Below are positions 42,709 through 51,066 of a stretch of DNA of 64,000 nucleotides, piece by piece. The notes under the pieces are model-generated. The model made no database searches, was not told the origin of the DNA, and saw only the letters and a list, made by a program, of their open reading frames with translations. The translations under genes were made by a program, and so were the position numbers. Numbering within the stretch: position 1 is the first letter of the stretch; every line of letters starts with the position of its first letter. Location of the stretch: positions 40,279 through 104,278 of the forward strand of contig DATGMP010000112.1 in assembly GCA_035293565.1 (NCBI GenBank). The letters run 5' to 3'. This DNA is from DATGMP01 sp035293565 (lineage in GTDB: Bacteria > Pseudomonadota > Alphaproteobacteria > BOG-932 > Roseiterribacteraceae).

Positions 42709-44358
42709 ATGTTTGGCTTCAAGACCGGGCTCGACGGCAAGGGAGCGGGACGCGGATTCTGGACGATTGGACGCAAGGTTACTTGCACGACCGTTCTGCC
42801 CGTCGTCCTGGGCTTCGCCATCATCATCGTCCTTAATGTGCGCGAGCAGCGGCAGGCGATGATCGATGTTTCCGACCGGGCTGACGTCCGTGCGACCGAG
42901 CTTCTGGCGACGACCATGTCGGCGGCGGTGCGCTACGCACAGGAAGACGCCATCCACGACGCCTATGCCGATGCTGTCGCGGGCTCGAGCGCCGCCAACG
43001 TGCTCGTCCGCGACAAGACCGGCAAGGAACTCAGCAGCTACGCCTCCAAGGATCTCCCGAAGGCGGACCTCTCTCGCCTGTCCGGCACCGTTACGAAGAC
43101 CCAGATCGTCGCGGGTGACGATCATCTCGTCGTTACCGTCCCGGTCACCGCGGGCGGCAACAAGGATGTCGTCGGCTCGCTGACCATCGCCTGGAGCCGC
43201 GCGCCGCTGCTCGATCAGATCTGGGCCGGCGTCTCGGTGAGTCTCGAAGTCGCGGTCGCGATCCTCGCCGGCCTGATCGGCCTGCTCGCCTACCTGTTGC
43301 ACCGGACGATGAGCAAACCGCTGACTCGCCTCAACACCGCCATGACCGGCCTCGCCGCCGGCGACCTCACCGTGCATGTGCCGGAGTCGACCCGCAAGGA
43401 CGAGATCGGCGCCATGGAACGCGCGGTGAAGGTGTTCAAGGACAACGCGCTCGAGGTGAAGCGTCTGGAAGAGGCGCAGGCCGCCCGCGACGCCACGGCG
43501 GCGGCCGAGAAACGCGCCGCGATGGCCCGGCTCGCCGACCAGTTCAACTCCTCCGTCAAAGAAGTGGTGGCGGAAGTCTCCCAGGCGGCCGAGGATCTGC
43601 ATTCCAGCGCCGAGACGCTGTCGGCCTCGGCCGAGCGCGGTCGCAATGAATCGGCCGTTGTCGCCTCGGCGACGGTCCAGGCCTCGACCAACGTGTCGTC
43701 GGTCGCCCAGGCCGCGGTGCTGCTTTCCGAATCGCTCGACCGGATCAGCGAGCAGGTCGCGAATTCCGCCAAGATCGCCCAGGGCGCCTACGAGACCGCC
43801 GGCCGAACCAACACGACTGTCCAGTCGCTGGCCCAAGGGGCGCAGAATATCGGCGACGTGGTGCGCGTGATCAGCGATATCGCGAGCCAGACCAATCTTC
43901 TAGCACTGAACGCGACGATCGAGGCCGCCCGCGCGGGCGATGCCGGCCGCGGCTTCGCGGTTGTCGCGAGCGAGGTCAAGAGCCTCGCCAACCAGACCGC
44001 CCGCGCCACGGAAGAGATCAGCGCCCAGATCGCGGCCATGCAAGGCTCGACCAACGAGGCCGTCAACGCGATCATCGCGATCAGCCAGACGATCGAGGAG
44101 ATGAACAAGATTGCGACCATGGTCGCCGAGGCCGTCGGCGAGCAGCTCGCGCAAACCCGCGAGATCGTCTCGAACGTCCAGCAGGCCTCTGTCGGCACCC
44201 AGGAAGTCGCCAACAGCATCGACACCGTCGACCGCGCCTCGCAGGAAACCGGGGCTTCGGCTCAGCAGGTGCTGGATTCGGCTTCGCTGCTGTCGCGCCG
44301 TTTCGCGACGCTCGCCGATCAGGTCGAGAAGTTCCTGGCCGAGGTTCGGGCGGCCTAA
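42709..44358 (+). CDS. Methyl-accepting chemotaxis protein
   Basis: The 549-residue receptor has a membrane helix at about 27-46, a short periplasmic domain (about 47-165, unlike a standard Cache or four-helix sensor I can name), a second helix (about 170-195), a HAMP domain with TMSKPLTRLNTAMTGLAAGD, and a C-terminal signalling domain with the hairpin ISDIASQTNLLALNATIEAA and GFAVVASEVKSLANQTARAT. It should signal through CheA/CheW; no che genes are nearby. It has no C-terminal CheR-docking pentapeptide (ends EVRAA). Its stop overlaps that of the convergent DinB gene. Confidence 0.93.
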   Translation: MFGFKTGLDGKGAGRGFWTIGRKVTCTTVLPVVLGFAIIIVLNVREQRQAMIDVSDRADVRATELLATTMSAAVRYAQEDAIHDAYADAVAGSSAANVLVRDKTGKELSSYASKDLPKADLSRLSGTVTKTQIVAGDDHLVVTVPVTAGGNKDVVGSLTIAWSRAPLLDQIWAGVSVSLEVAVAILAGLIGLLAYLLHRTMSKPLTRLNTAMTGLAAGDLTVHVPESTRKDEIGAMERAVKVFKDNALEVKRLEEAQAARDATAAAEKRAAMARLADQFNSSVKEVVAEVSQAAEDLHSSAETLSASAERGRNESAVVASATVQASTNVSSVAQAAVLLSESLDRISEQVANSAKIAQGAYETAGRTNTTVQSLAQGAQNIGDVVRVISDIASQTNLLALNATIEAARAGDAGRGFAVVASEVKSLANQTARATEEISAQIAAMQGSTNEAVNAIIAISQTIEEMNKIATMVAEAVGEQLAQTREIVSNVQQASVGTQEVANSIDTVDRASQETGASAQQVLDSASLLSRRFATLADQVEKFLAEVRAA

Positions 44359-44909
44359 GCCGCCCAATCCTCCCGTCTGAGCCCGAGGACCGTCAGCTCT
44401 GCCTCGTTGAGCGGCGAGTCCCCGACCAGGAAGAATTCGTCCAGTTGAGGCGGCGCGACCGACGTCCCGGACAGCATGGCATGAACCTGGCCGCGGTGAT
44501 GGATCTGGTGCACGAAGAGATGCGCCAGCACATGTCCGACGCGCTCCGGCGGAACCGGCCGTTCGCGTTTCAGCTCCACCAGCCGATCGAGATCGGGCTC
44601 GGTCAAACGATCGCAGAACCGAACGAGCTTCTGGTCGCTCTCCATTTGGGCTCGGGCCAAGTCGGGCAGTTTCGGGAAGTCCTCGACGGGTCGGAAGACA
44701 GAGCGGCCGCGGCCTCCCCCCTCGACAGCATCGATGTAGTACCAATCGACGATCAATATGTGGTGGAGCGTCAGCCTGAGGGATGGGAAAAAGCTGATCC
44801 GCGGGGCTTCCAACTCGTCGGGCCGCAGGCCCTTGAGAGCTTCGATCAGCCGGTAATTCGACCAGGCGTTGTTCCGCGCCATGCCGCGAAAATGGTCGAG
44901 GAGATCCAT
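44355..44909 (-). CDS. DinB-family protein
   Basis: The 184-residue protein matches the DinB/YfiT four-helix metal-binding fold: MDLLDHFRGMARNNAWSNYRL at the start, LHHILIVDWYYIDA in the middle and HLFVHQIHHRGQVHAML near the end, giving the three histidine ligands. Members are hydrolases or thiol transferases using bacillithiol, mycothiol or glutathione; the substrate here is unknown. Start ATG 44909 has AAGGGGG upstream. It is divergent from the hemoglobin gene with about 70 bp between starts. Confidence 0.85.
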   Translation of the reverse strand: MDLLDHFRGMARNNAWSNYRLIEALKGLRPDELEAPRISFFPSLRLTLHHILIVDWYYIDAVEGGGRGRSVFRPVEDFPKLPDLARAQMESDQKLVRFCDRLTEPDLDRLVELKRERPVPPERVGHVLAHLFVHQIHHRGQVHAMLSGTSVAPPQLDEFFLVGDSPLNEAELTVLGLRREDWAA

Positions 44910-44980
44910 CGCTGCCCCCTTGGAATGCCGGGCGAAAGCGTCGCATTGCGAAACGCGTGCCGCCATACGACCTTACACGT

Positions 44981-45493
44981 ATGAACGAACATATCGAAGG
45001 CGGGCCCGCGCGTCGGGCAGCGCTGACCGAAGACCTAGCGGCCAGGACCGGCATCGACGAGGCGATGATCGACCGCCTGGTGCGGACTTTCTACGACCGC
45101 GTGCGGGCCGATCCGCTGCTGGCGCCTATCTTCGCCGCCAAGATCACCGATTGGGAGCCGCATCTCCAGCGCATGTGCGCATTCTGGTCGTCTGTAGCGC
45201 TGATGACGGGTCGCTATCACGGCCAGCCGATGCGGATGCACGCGCCATTGCCGGTCGATGCGCCCCATTTCGACCGCTGGCTGGACCTGTTCGAGACGAC
45301 GGCGCGCGAAATCTGCCCGCCGGTCGCCGCAGCCCATTTCATCGAGCGCGCTCATCGGATCGCCGACAGCTTGGAACTCGGCATCAATGCCGGGCGAGGC
45401 AGTCTCCCCAAAGGTCCGGGGCCCAGCCGGCGGCGACCCGTCGCCGCCCGACCTCAATCGCTGCGACCGAATGCGGCGACCAGCTCGACATGA
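44981..45493 (+). CDS. Group III truncated hemoglobin
   Basis: The 170-residue protein has the group III (trHbP) pattern: LVRTFYDRVRADPLLAPIFA, WEPHLQRMCAFWSSVALMTG, RYHGQPM and PVDAPHFDRWLDLF with the proximal histidine. Group III globins are thought to bind oxygen or nitric oxide. The globin ends at about residue 145; the last 25-30 residues are a Pro/Arg/Ser-rich tail that overlaps the 3' end of the convergent methyltransferase gene by 40 bp. I chose ATG 44981; ATG-less extension upstream to 44957 is possible. Confidence 0.9.
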   Translation: MNEHIEGGPARRAALTEDLAARTGIDEAMIDRLVRTFYDRVRADPLLAPIFAAKITDWEPHLQRMCAFWSSVALMTGRYHGQPMRMHAPLPVDAPHFDRWLDLFETTAREICPPVAAAHFIERAHRIADSLELGINAGRGSLPKGPGPSRRRPVAARPQSLRPNAATSST

Positions 45494-46710
45494 GTCGTCC
45501 AGGGAAACTGGTCGACGGGAGTCACATCGTCCAACCGGTAGCCGCCGGCGACCATGATGGCCGCATCGCGCGCGAATGTCCCTGGGTTGCAGGAGACTGC
45601 CGCCACCCTCGCAATCGTCGACTGCGCGATCTGTCGGCACTGCGCCTCGGCGCCGGCGCGCGGCGGATCGACGATCGCCGCGGTGAATCGGTTGAGCTCC
45701 GATGCTGTGAGCGGATCGCGGAACAGATCTCGCCGCGTTGCCGCGATGCGCTTTGAGAGGCCGTTCGCTCGAATCGCCCCGCTGAGTGCTCCGATCGCTT
45801 CGGCGTCGCCGTCATAGGCGGCAATCCGGCTTCGCGCCGATGCCGGCAGCGCAAAGGTGCCGAGACCCGAGAAAAGATCGACGATCGTATCCCCTGCGTC
45901 CAAAGCGCGGAGGACGAGCCGCGTCAGCGCAGCCTCGCCTTCCGCGCTCGGCTGCAAAAACGCGCCCGGCGGCAGCGCGACCGAATAACCCCCAAGCATG
46001 ACCATGGGCGCGCGGCGCGCCGAGATCGGCTCGGCGTCGCGATGCGCGGCGGGCTTCCATGCAATGCGCGCGAGATCGTGCGCTTCCGCGAAGGATGCGA
46101 GCGCTTCCCGTTCGACGAGCGACAGCTCGCGGCGGCGTATGATCGTGATCTCGATCCCGCTGTCGGTCAGGCTCATGCCGAGATCACTCGACTCGCCGCG
46201 CTCCAGAATGCGCGCCAGCAGCGCCCGAAGCGGCGCAACAAGAGCCACAAGCTCGGGTCGCAGGACAGGACACTCGGCGAGGTCGATCAGCCGATGACTC
46301 GCGCGTTCGGCGAAGCCCAGCACGACGCCGGCGTCGATTCGCTTGCCGGCCAAAGTTGCGCGACGGCGGCTGCCGGGCGGGATCGCGACCGTGTCAGCAA
46401 CCGGCGCGTCGGACAGTCCCGCGCGGCGCAACGCCTCCTGGACGCGCTCGCGCTTCCACGCGGCCGCCGCGGTAGGATCGAGATGTTGAAACGCGCAGCC
46501 GCCACAGCGGCCGAAGTGCCGGCAACGAGGCGCGATCCGCGCCGGTCCAGGCGACAGCAGCTCGACCAGAGCCGCGCTCTTTCCTCCGATTTCAACCCGC
46601 GCCAGGTCGCCAGGCGTGGTGAAGGGAATATGCAACCGACCGGAGGCGCCCTCCGCTATTCCATCACCCAGGCCGCCCAGCCGGTCGATCGTGACCGTTT
46701 CGATCGCCAT
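45454..46710 (-). CDS. RNA (uracil-5-)-methyltransferase, TrmA/RlmD family
   Basis: The 418-residue protein starts with a TRAM-like domain (MAIETVTIDRLGGLGDGIAE) and an iron-sulfur cysteine cluster (CRHFGRCGGCAFQH). The SAM-binding part has IVDLFSGLGTFALPAS and IVDPPRAGAEAQ, and the catalytic cysteine is in VSCNPGTFARDA. It methylates uridine C5 in rRNA or tRNA; which one cannot be told. The ATG at 46710 shares one base with the upstream gene's TGA stop (TGATG), so translation is coupled. Confidence 0.9.
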   Translation of the reverse strand: MAIETVTIDRLGGLGDGIAEGASGRLHIPFTTPGDLARVEIGGKSAALVELLSPGPARIAPRCRHFGRCGGCAFQHLDPTAAAAWKRERVQEALRRAGLSDAPVADTVAIPPGSRRRATLAGKRIDAGVVLGFAERASHRLIDLAECPVLRPELVALVAPLRALLARILERGESSDLGMSLTDSGIEITIIRRRELSLVEREALASFAEAHDLARIAWKPAAHRDAEPISARRAPMVMLGGYSVALPPGAFLQPSAEGEAALTRLVLRALDAGDTIVDLFSGLGTFALPASARSRIAAYDGDAEAIGALSGAIRANGLSKRIAATRRDLFRDPLTASELNRFTAAIVDPPRAGAEAQCRQIAQSTIARVAAVSCNPGTFARDAAIMVAGGYRLDDVTPVDQFPWTTHVELVAAFGRSD

Positions 46711-47909
46711 CAATCGACCGCGAGCGTCAAAGATTTGAGGTAAGCGCTCTCGGGCAGCATCGGATGAATGGGATGATCGGGACCTGCGCCGGCCTGCCGT
46801 AGAATTCGGCCGCTTCGCCCCGCATCGGCCAAGCCCTGAGCCACTGCCTCGCCGAACGGCACCGGCTCGACATTGTGGCTGCAGGAGGCGGCGAATAGGA
46901 TGCCGCGCGGCGCCGCCAGGGTCGCGGCGAGCCGCACGAGCTTGCGATAGCCGCGCAACGCCGCCGGCACTTCCTTGCGCGATTTGGCGAAAGCCGGCGG
47001 ATCGACAATCACGATTTCGAAGCGCTGTCCCTCGGCTCGAAGCGCCTCCAGAGCGTCGAAGACGTCCAGGCGGCGAACGGCGCAGCGGTCCGCCACATGG
47101 TTGAGCCGCGCCGATTCCATCGCGGCGTCGAGCGCGGCTTGCGATCGGTCGAGCATCAGCACCGACCTGGCGCCCATGAAGGCCGCGAGCACGCCGAAGC
47201 CGCCGCCGTAACAATAGGCGTCAAGCACGCGCGCATCCCGCGCGAAGCGCGCGACGAAGGCGCGACTGTCACGCTGGTCGTAGAACCAGCCGGTCTTTTG
47301 CCCTTCGAGCGGATGGACGAGAAAGCGCGCGCCATTCTCGACGATCTCGACGCTGTCGCCGATCATGCCCGCCGCCAGCCGGATCTCCGGTTCCAGCCCT
47401 TCGAGCTTCCTGGCAGGACTATCGTTCTTCAGCACGATGGCCGTCGGATGGAGGCTATCGGTCAACGCCGCCACGATGGCCGCCTCGGCGCCTGCCGGAC
47501 CGGCGGCATTGAGCTGGACGGACAGCACGTCGCCCATGCGGTCGACGATCACGGCGGGAAGCCCATCCGCTTCGGCGTGAACGAGGCGGTAGAAGGGCGC
47601 CTCATAAAGCCGCGCGCGCAGCGCGAGCGCCGAGCGGAATTTGCGCAGAAAAAAGCCGTTGTCGATCGCAAGGCCCGGCTCGCGCGACAGAAGCCGCGCC
47701 GCGATCAAGGTGTGCGGGTTGAAGAAAGCAGTTCCGAGTCCGCGATCCTCCGCCGACACGAGATTCACCACCGACCCCGGCGGAATCGCCTTCGCCGCGG
47801 CATCCACCGCGATCTCGTTGGAATAGACCCAGGGATGCCCCGCCTTGACCCGCCCGTCCCGCTTGGGCAGCAGGCGGATGGTGGGGCGGGTTTGGGGATT
47901 GTTGTTCAT
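46710..47909 (-). CDS. Class I SAM-dependent rRNA methyltransferase, RlmI-like
   Basis: The 399-residue protein has an N-terminal PUA-like domain (RLLPKRDGRVKAGHPWVYSNEI), a central EEHEE-type region, and a Rossmann methyltransferase with VLDAYCYGGGFGVLAAFMGA, MLDRSQAALD and IVDPPAFAKSR. RlmI makes m5C1962 in 23S rRNA. The C-terminus is complete. I placed the start at ATG 47909; the frame continues upstream through palindromic repeats and is not credible there. It is followed by a second RNA methyltransferase. Confidence 0.9.
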   Translation of the reverse strand: MNNNPQTRPTIRLLPKRDGRVKAGHPWVYSNEIAVDAAAKAIPPGSVVNLVSAEDRGLGTAFFNPHTLIAARLLSREPGLAIDNGFFLRKFRSALALRARLYEAPFYRLVHAEADGLPAVIVDRMGDVLSVQLNAAGPAGAEAAIVAALTDSLHPTAIVLKNDSPARKLEGLEPEIRLAAGMIGDSVEIVENGARFLVHPLEGQKTGWFYDQRDSRAFVARFARDARVLDAYCYGGGFGVLAAFMGARSVLMLDRSQAALDAAMESARLNHVADRCAVRRLDVFDALEALRAEGQRFEIVIVDPPAFAKSRKEVPAALRGYRKLVRLAATLAAPRGILFAASCSHNVEPVPFGEAVAQGLADAGRSGRILRQAGAGPDHPIHPMLPESAYLKSLTLAVD

Positions 47910-47936
47910 TGCTGTATCCGCCCTCTCGCACCCTGG

Positions 47937-48017
47937 CCTCTCCCCGCAAGCGGGGAGAGGGTTTAATGCACGAGCCCGCTCGCCCCGCTTGCGGGGAGGG
48001 AGCGCCCGCAAAGCGGG
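47937..48017. repeat. Cluster of three intergenic GC-rich palindromes
   Basis: Between infC and the RlmI-like gene lie CCTCTCCCCGC-AA-GCGGGGAGAGG (47937-47960), CCCCGC-TT-GCGGGG (47983-47996) and CCCGC-AAA-GCGGG (48005-48017). They are flanked by CCCTCTCGCACCC and GAGGGTGAGGGG-like sequence. This is a typical alphaproteobacterial REP-type element. It may end infC transcription, but no T-run follows on the minus strand. Confidence 0.7.
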
Positions 48018-48040
48018 AGGGTGAGGGGCTTTTTAAAGAC

Positions 48041-48574
48041 CTACTTCGGCGCCAGGACCATCGTCATCTGGCGGCCTTCGAGCTGAGGCGTCTGCTCGAC
48101 TTTGGCCAGCGGGTCCAGCTGGTCCTTGACCCGCATCAGCACATTCATGCCGAGCTCTTGATGCATCATCTCGCGGCCACGGAAGCGCATGGTGACCTTC
48201 ACCTTGTCGCCTTCCTCCAGGAAGTTCGTGGCGCTGCGCATTTTCACGTCATAATCATGGTCGTCGATGTTGGGCCGGAGCTTGATCTCCTTGACCTCGA
48301 TGACCCTTTGCTTCTTTCGCGCCTCGTTCTTCTTTTTCTGCTGCTCGTATTTGAACTTGCCGAAATCGAGGATTTTGCAAACCGGCGGATCGGCATTCGG
48401 CGAGATCTCGACCAGATCGAGCCCCGCATCCTCGGCCGCAGCCAGCGCCTCGCGCGTGGATACGACCCCGATCATCTCTCCGTCCGCCCCGACCAACCGC
48501 ACATTGGGTACGTTGATCTCGAAATTCACGCGCGGCCCCTCTCGGGACGCGACGTCGTTACCAAACCTAGCTAT
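48041..48574 (-). CDS. infC: Translation initiation factor IF-3, likely ATA start
   Basis: IF-3 binds the 30S subunit and checks start codons. Typical features are NVPNVRLVGADGEMIGVVS, AGLDLVEISPNADPPVCKIL, DFGKFKYEQQKK and GDKVKVTMRFRGREM. A GTG at 48529 would give only 162 residues and cut into the conserved N-terminus. The frame extends without a stop to ATA at 48574, giving 177 residues that begin (M)ARFGNDVASREGPRVN, and AGGGG stands seven bases before ATA. infC commonly uses rare starts (ATT, ATA, ATC) so that IF-3 represses its own synthesis. rpmI and rplT, the usual next genes, are absent. thrS is 42 bp upstream. Confidence 0.85.
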   Translation of the reverse strand: MARFGNDVASREGPRVNFEINVPNVRLVGADGEMIGVVSTREALAAAEDAGLDLVEISPNADPPVCKILDFGKFKYEQQKKKNEARKKQRVIEVKEIKLRPNIDDHDYDVKMRSATNFLEEGDKVKVTMRFRGREMMHQELGMNVLMRVKDQLDPLAKVEQTPQLEGRQMTMVLAPK

Positions 48575-48616
48575 GGAGCTTCCCCTCGCAAAGTTGAGAC
48601 AAACCGAAGGGCCGCG

Positions 48617-50572
48617 TCATGCGGCCCCCGGGGGCATCATATTAGCATGAAGTTGGCGGACCGCATCCTCGAGCGGCAGAAATTCCTGCTTTTCGACCCC
48701 GAGTGTCCGCAGAGCCACAGTCCGCTCCGCCGCCTCGCGCTTCCCGACCACGGCCAAAACCGGGACTTTGGCCAAGCTGTGCTCCCGAACCTTGAAATTG
48801 ATCTTCTCATTTCGAAGGTCGGTTTCCACCCGGAGCCCTTTGGCTTGCAGCGCTTCCGCCACCTCCTTGGCGTAGCCGTCCGCCTCGTTGGTGATGGTGG
48901 CGACGACGATCTGGACCGGCGCCAGCCAGGTCGGCAGCTTGCCGGCATAATGCTCGATCAGAATGCCGATGAAGCGCTCCATCGAGCCGAAGATCGCGCG
49001 GTGCAGCATCACCGGCCGGTGCCGCGCCCCGTCCTCGCCGACATATTCGGCGTCGAGGCGCTCCGGCAGGTTGAAATCCAGCTGAAGCGTGCCGCATTGC
49101 CAGGTCCGGCCGATCGCGTCGGTCAGGTGGAATTCGAGCTTGGGCCCGTAGAACGCGCCCTCGCCTGGCAGATCCTCCGGATCGAGACCGGACGCGCGCG
49201 CGGCTTCGCGCAGCTCCCTCTCCGCCCGCTCCCAGACTTCGTCCGAGCCGATGCGCGGATCGGGCCGAAGCGCAAGCTTCACGGCGACCTTCTCGAAGCC
49301 CAGCTCGTCATAGACCCGCTTCAGCAGGTTGCAGAAGCGGGTGGTCTCCGAGACCACCTGGTCGGCGGTGCAGAAGATATGGGCGTCGTCCTGTGTGAAG
49401 GCGCGCACCCGCATGATCCCGTGCAGCGCGCCCGAAGGCTCGTTGCGATGGCAAGCGCCGAACTCAGCCATCCGCAGCGGCAGGTCTCGGTAGCTCTTCA
49501 GCCCTTGGCGATAGATCTGCACATGCGCCGGGCAGTTCATCGGCTTGATGCCGAAGAGCCGCACCTGCTCATGCTCGTGGCCATGGCCGACCTCGACCTT
49601 GAACATGTTGTGGCCGTAGGTGCCCCAATGGCCCGAAGCCTCGAACAGCGATTTCTCGTAGAGCTGCGGGGTCTTCACCTCGACATAGCCGTCGGCCTCG
49701 AGACGTTTCCGGAGATAAGTCTCCAGGGTCCGCCACAGGGTCCAGCCCTTCGGATGCCAAAAGACCGAGCCCGGTGATTCCTCTTGGAGGTGGAACAGAT
49801 CCATCTCGCGGCCGAGGCGGCGATGATCGCGCTTCTCGGCCTCCTCCAGCATGTGGAGATAGGCGTCGAGCTCCTTCTGGTCGCGCCAGGCAGTGCCGTA
49901 GATGCGCTGAAGCATCGGATTGCGCGCGTCGCCACGCCAATAGGCGCCGGCGAGCTTGGTCAGCTTGAATCCCTGGCCGACCTTGCCGGTGGAGGCCATG
50001 TGCGGCCCGCGGCAGAGATCGAGCCATTCGCCCTGGCGATAGACGGTGATCGGCTCACTGGCGGGCAGATCCGAGATGATCTCTGCCTTGAACGCCTCGC
50101 CCTTCGATTTGAAGAAATCGATCGCCTTCTGCCGGTCCCAAACCTCGCGCACGATTGGGGTGTCTTGCGAGACGAGCCGGCGCATCTCGGTCTCGATCCT
50201 ACCGAGATCGTCGGGGGTGAAAGGCTCCGGGCGGGCGAAGTCGTAATAGAATCCGTCCTCGATCGCCGGACCGATGGTCACCTGGGTGCCGGGATACAGG
50301 TTCTGCACCGCCTCGGCCATCACATGCGCGGCGTCGTGGCGGATCAGCTCCAGCGCCTCGGGCGAGGCCCGCGTCACGATCGCGACCGCGGCGTCCTTTT
50401 CGATCGGCAGGTCCAGATCCTGGACCTTGCCGTCGACCTTGGCCGCAAGCGCGTTCTTGGCCAGTCCCGGCCCGATTGCCGCCGCGATATCAGCCCCGCT
50501 GACCCCGCGGGGAAAGGTCCGGACGCTGCCGTCGGGCAGCGTGATGTCGACGTGATTGATAGGCGCATCCAT
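48617..50572 (-). CDS. thrS: Threonyl-tRNA synthetase
   Basis: The 651-residue class II synthetase has a TGS domain (ITLPDGSVRTFPRGVSG), an editing domain with HDAAHVMAEAVQ and the zinc/editing signature, the catalytic core with motif 2 (FGACHRNEPSGALHGIMRVR) and the active-site cysteine in IKPMNCPAHVQIY, motif 3 (HRAIFGSMERFIGILIEHY) and an anticodon-binding domain (VATITNEADGYAKEVAEAL). The length is standard. It is followed by infC, the usual order. Confidence 0.97.
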   Translation of the reverse strand: MDAPINHVDITLPDGSVRTFPRGVSGADIAAAIGPGLAKNALAAKVDGKVQDLDLPIEKDAAVAIVTRASPEALELIRHDAAHVMAEAVQNLYPGTQVTIGPAIEDGFYYDFARPEPFTPDDLGRIETEMRRLVSQDTPIVREVWDRQKAIDFFKSKGEAFKAEIISDLPASEPITVYRQGEWLDLCRGPHMASTGKVGQGFKLTKLAGAYWRGDARNPMLQRIYGTAWRDQKELDAYLHMLEEAEKRDHRRLGREMDLFHLQEESPGSVFWHPKGWTLWRTLETYLRKRLEADGYVEVKTPQLYEKSLFEASGHWGTYGHNMFKVEVGHGHEHEQVRLFGIKPMNCPAHVQIYRQGLKSYRDLPLRMAEFGACHRNEPSGALHGIMRVRAFTQDDAHIFCTADQVVSETTRFCNLLKRVYDELGFEKVAVKLALRPDPRIGSDEVWERAERELREAARASGLDPEDLPGEGAFYGPKLEFHLTDAIGRTWQCGTLQLDFNLPERLDAEYVGEDGARHRPVMLHRAIFGSMERFIGILIEHYAGKLPTWLAPVQIVVATITNEADGYAKEVAEALQAKGLRVETDLRNEKINFKVREHSLAKVPVLAVVGKREAAERTVALRTLGVEKQEFLPLEDAVRQLHANMMPPGAA

Positions 50573-50640
50573 GATGGCGCGGAGAGTCGGGGACCGGCGC
50601 CCTCAAGTCAAGGCGGAGCGAAGCAATCCATGGACCGCTC

Positions 50641-51066
50641 CTAGCCCTCGACGATTTCGGCGGGCGTCCATTTGGCCTTGCGGCGGGCGAGGCGTTCCGC
50701 CGGCGTCTCATGAACGTAATTCATGACCTCCGGCTCGCGCGCAAAGGGCGTCTTGTCGTCGAGAACATTGACGTTGACGATGCCGTAGGTTGCGCCCTCT
50801 ACTGCGATGAGCGCGCCGATATAGACGCCGCAGTTCCGGCATAGCAGACTTTCGGCGGTCTTCGTTGCGAAGCTGTAGCGGTGGATCGCCTTCGAGGGGT
50901 CGCTGAAGGAGAGCCTGCCGCGCGGATCGCTGACCGTGCGCGTGCCTTGCATCCGGCAGAACGAACAGTCGCAGGCGCGGAGCTGCAGCAAATTCGGATC
51001 CTGCTCGGTTTCGAAGAGGACCGTGATGTTGCCGCAATGGCACTGGCCGGTCAGCCGATGAGTCAC
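50641..51066 (-). CDS. GFA-family (glutathione-dependent formaldehyde-activating-like) zinc protein
   Basis: The 141-residue protein has the GFA pattern of zinc cysteines: GQCHCGNI, CDCSFCR and LLCRNCGVY. Despite the name most members have no proven activity on formaldehyde. Start ATG 51066 overlaps the stop of the upstream peptidase gene (ATGA), so the two are translated together, although no functional link is known to me. Confidence 0.88.
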   Translation of the reverse strand: MTHRLTGQCHCGNITVLFETEQDPNLLQLRACDCSFCRMQGTRTVSDPRGRLSFSDPSKAIHRYSFATKTAESLLCRNCGVYIGALIAVEGATYGIVNVNVLDDKTPFAREPEVMNYVHETPAERLARRKAKWTPAEIVEG

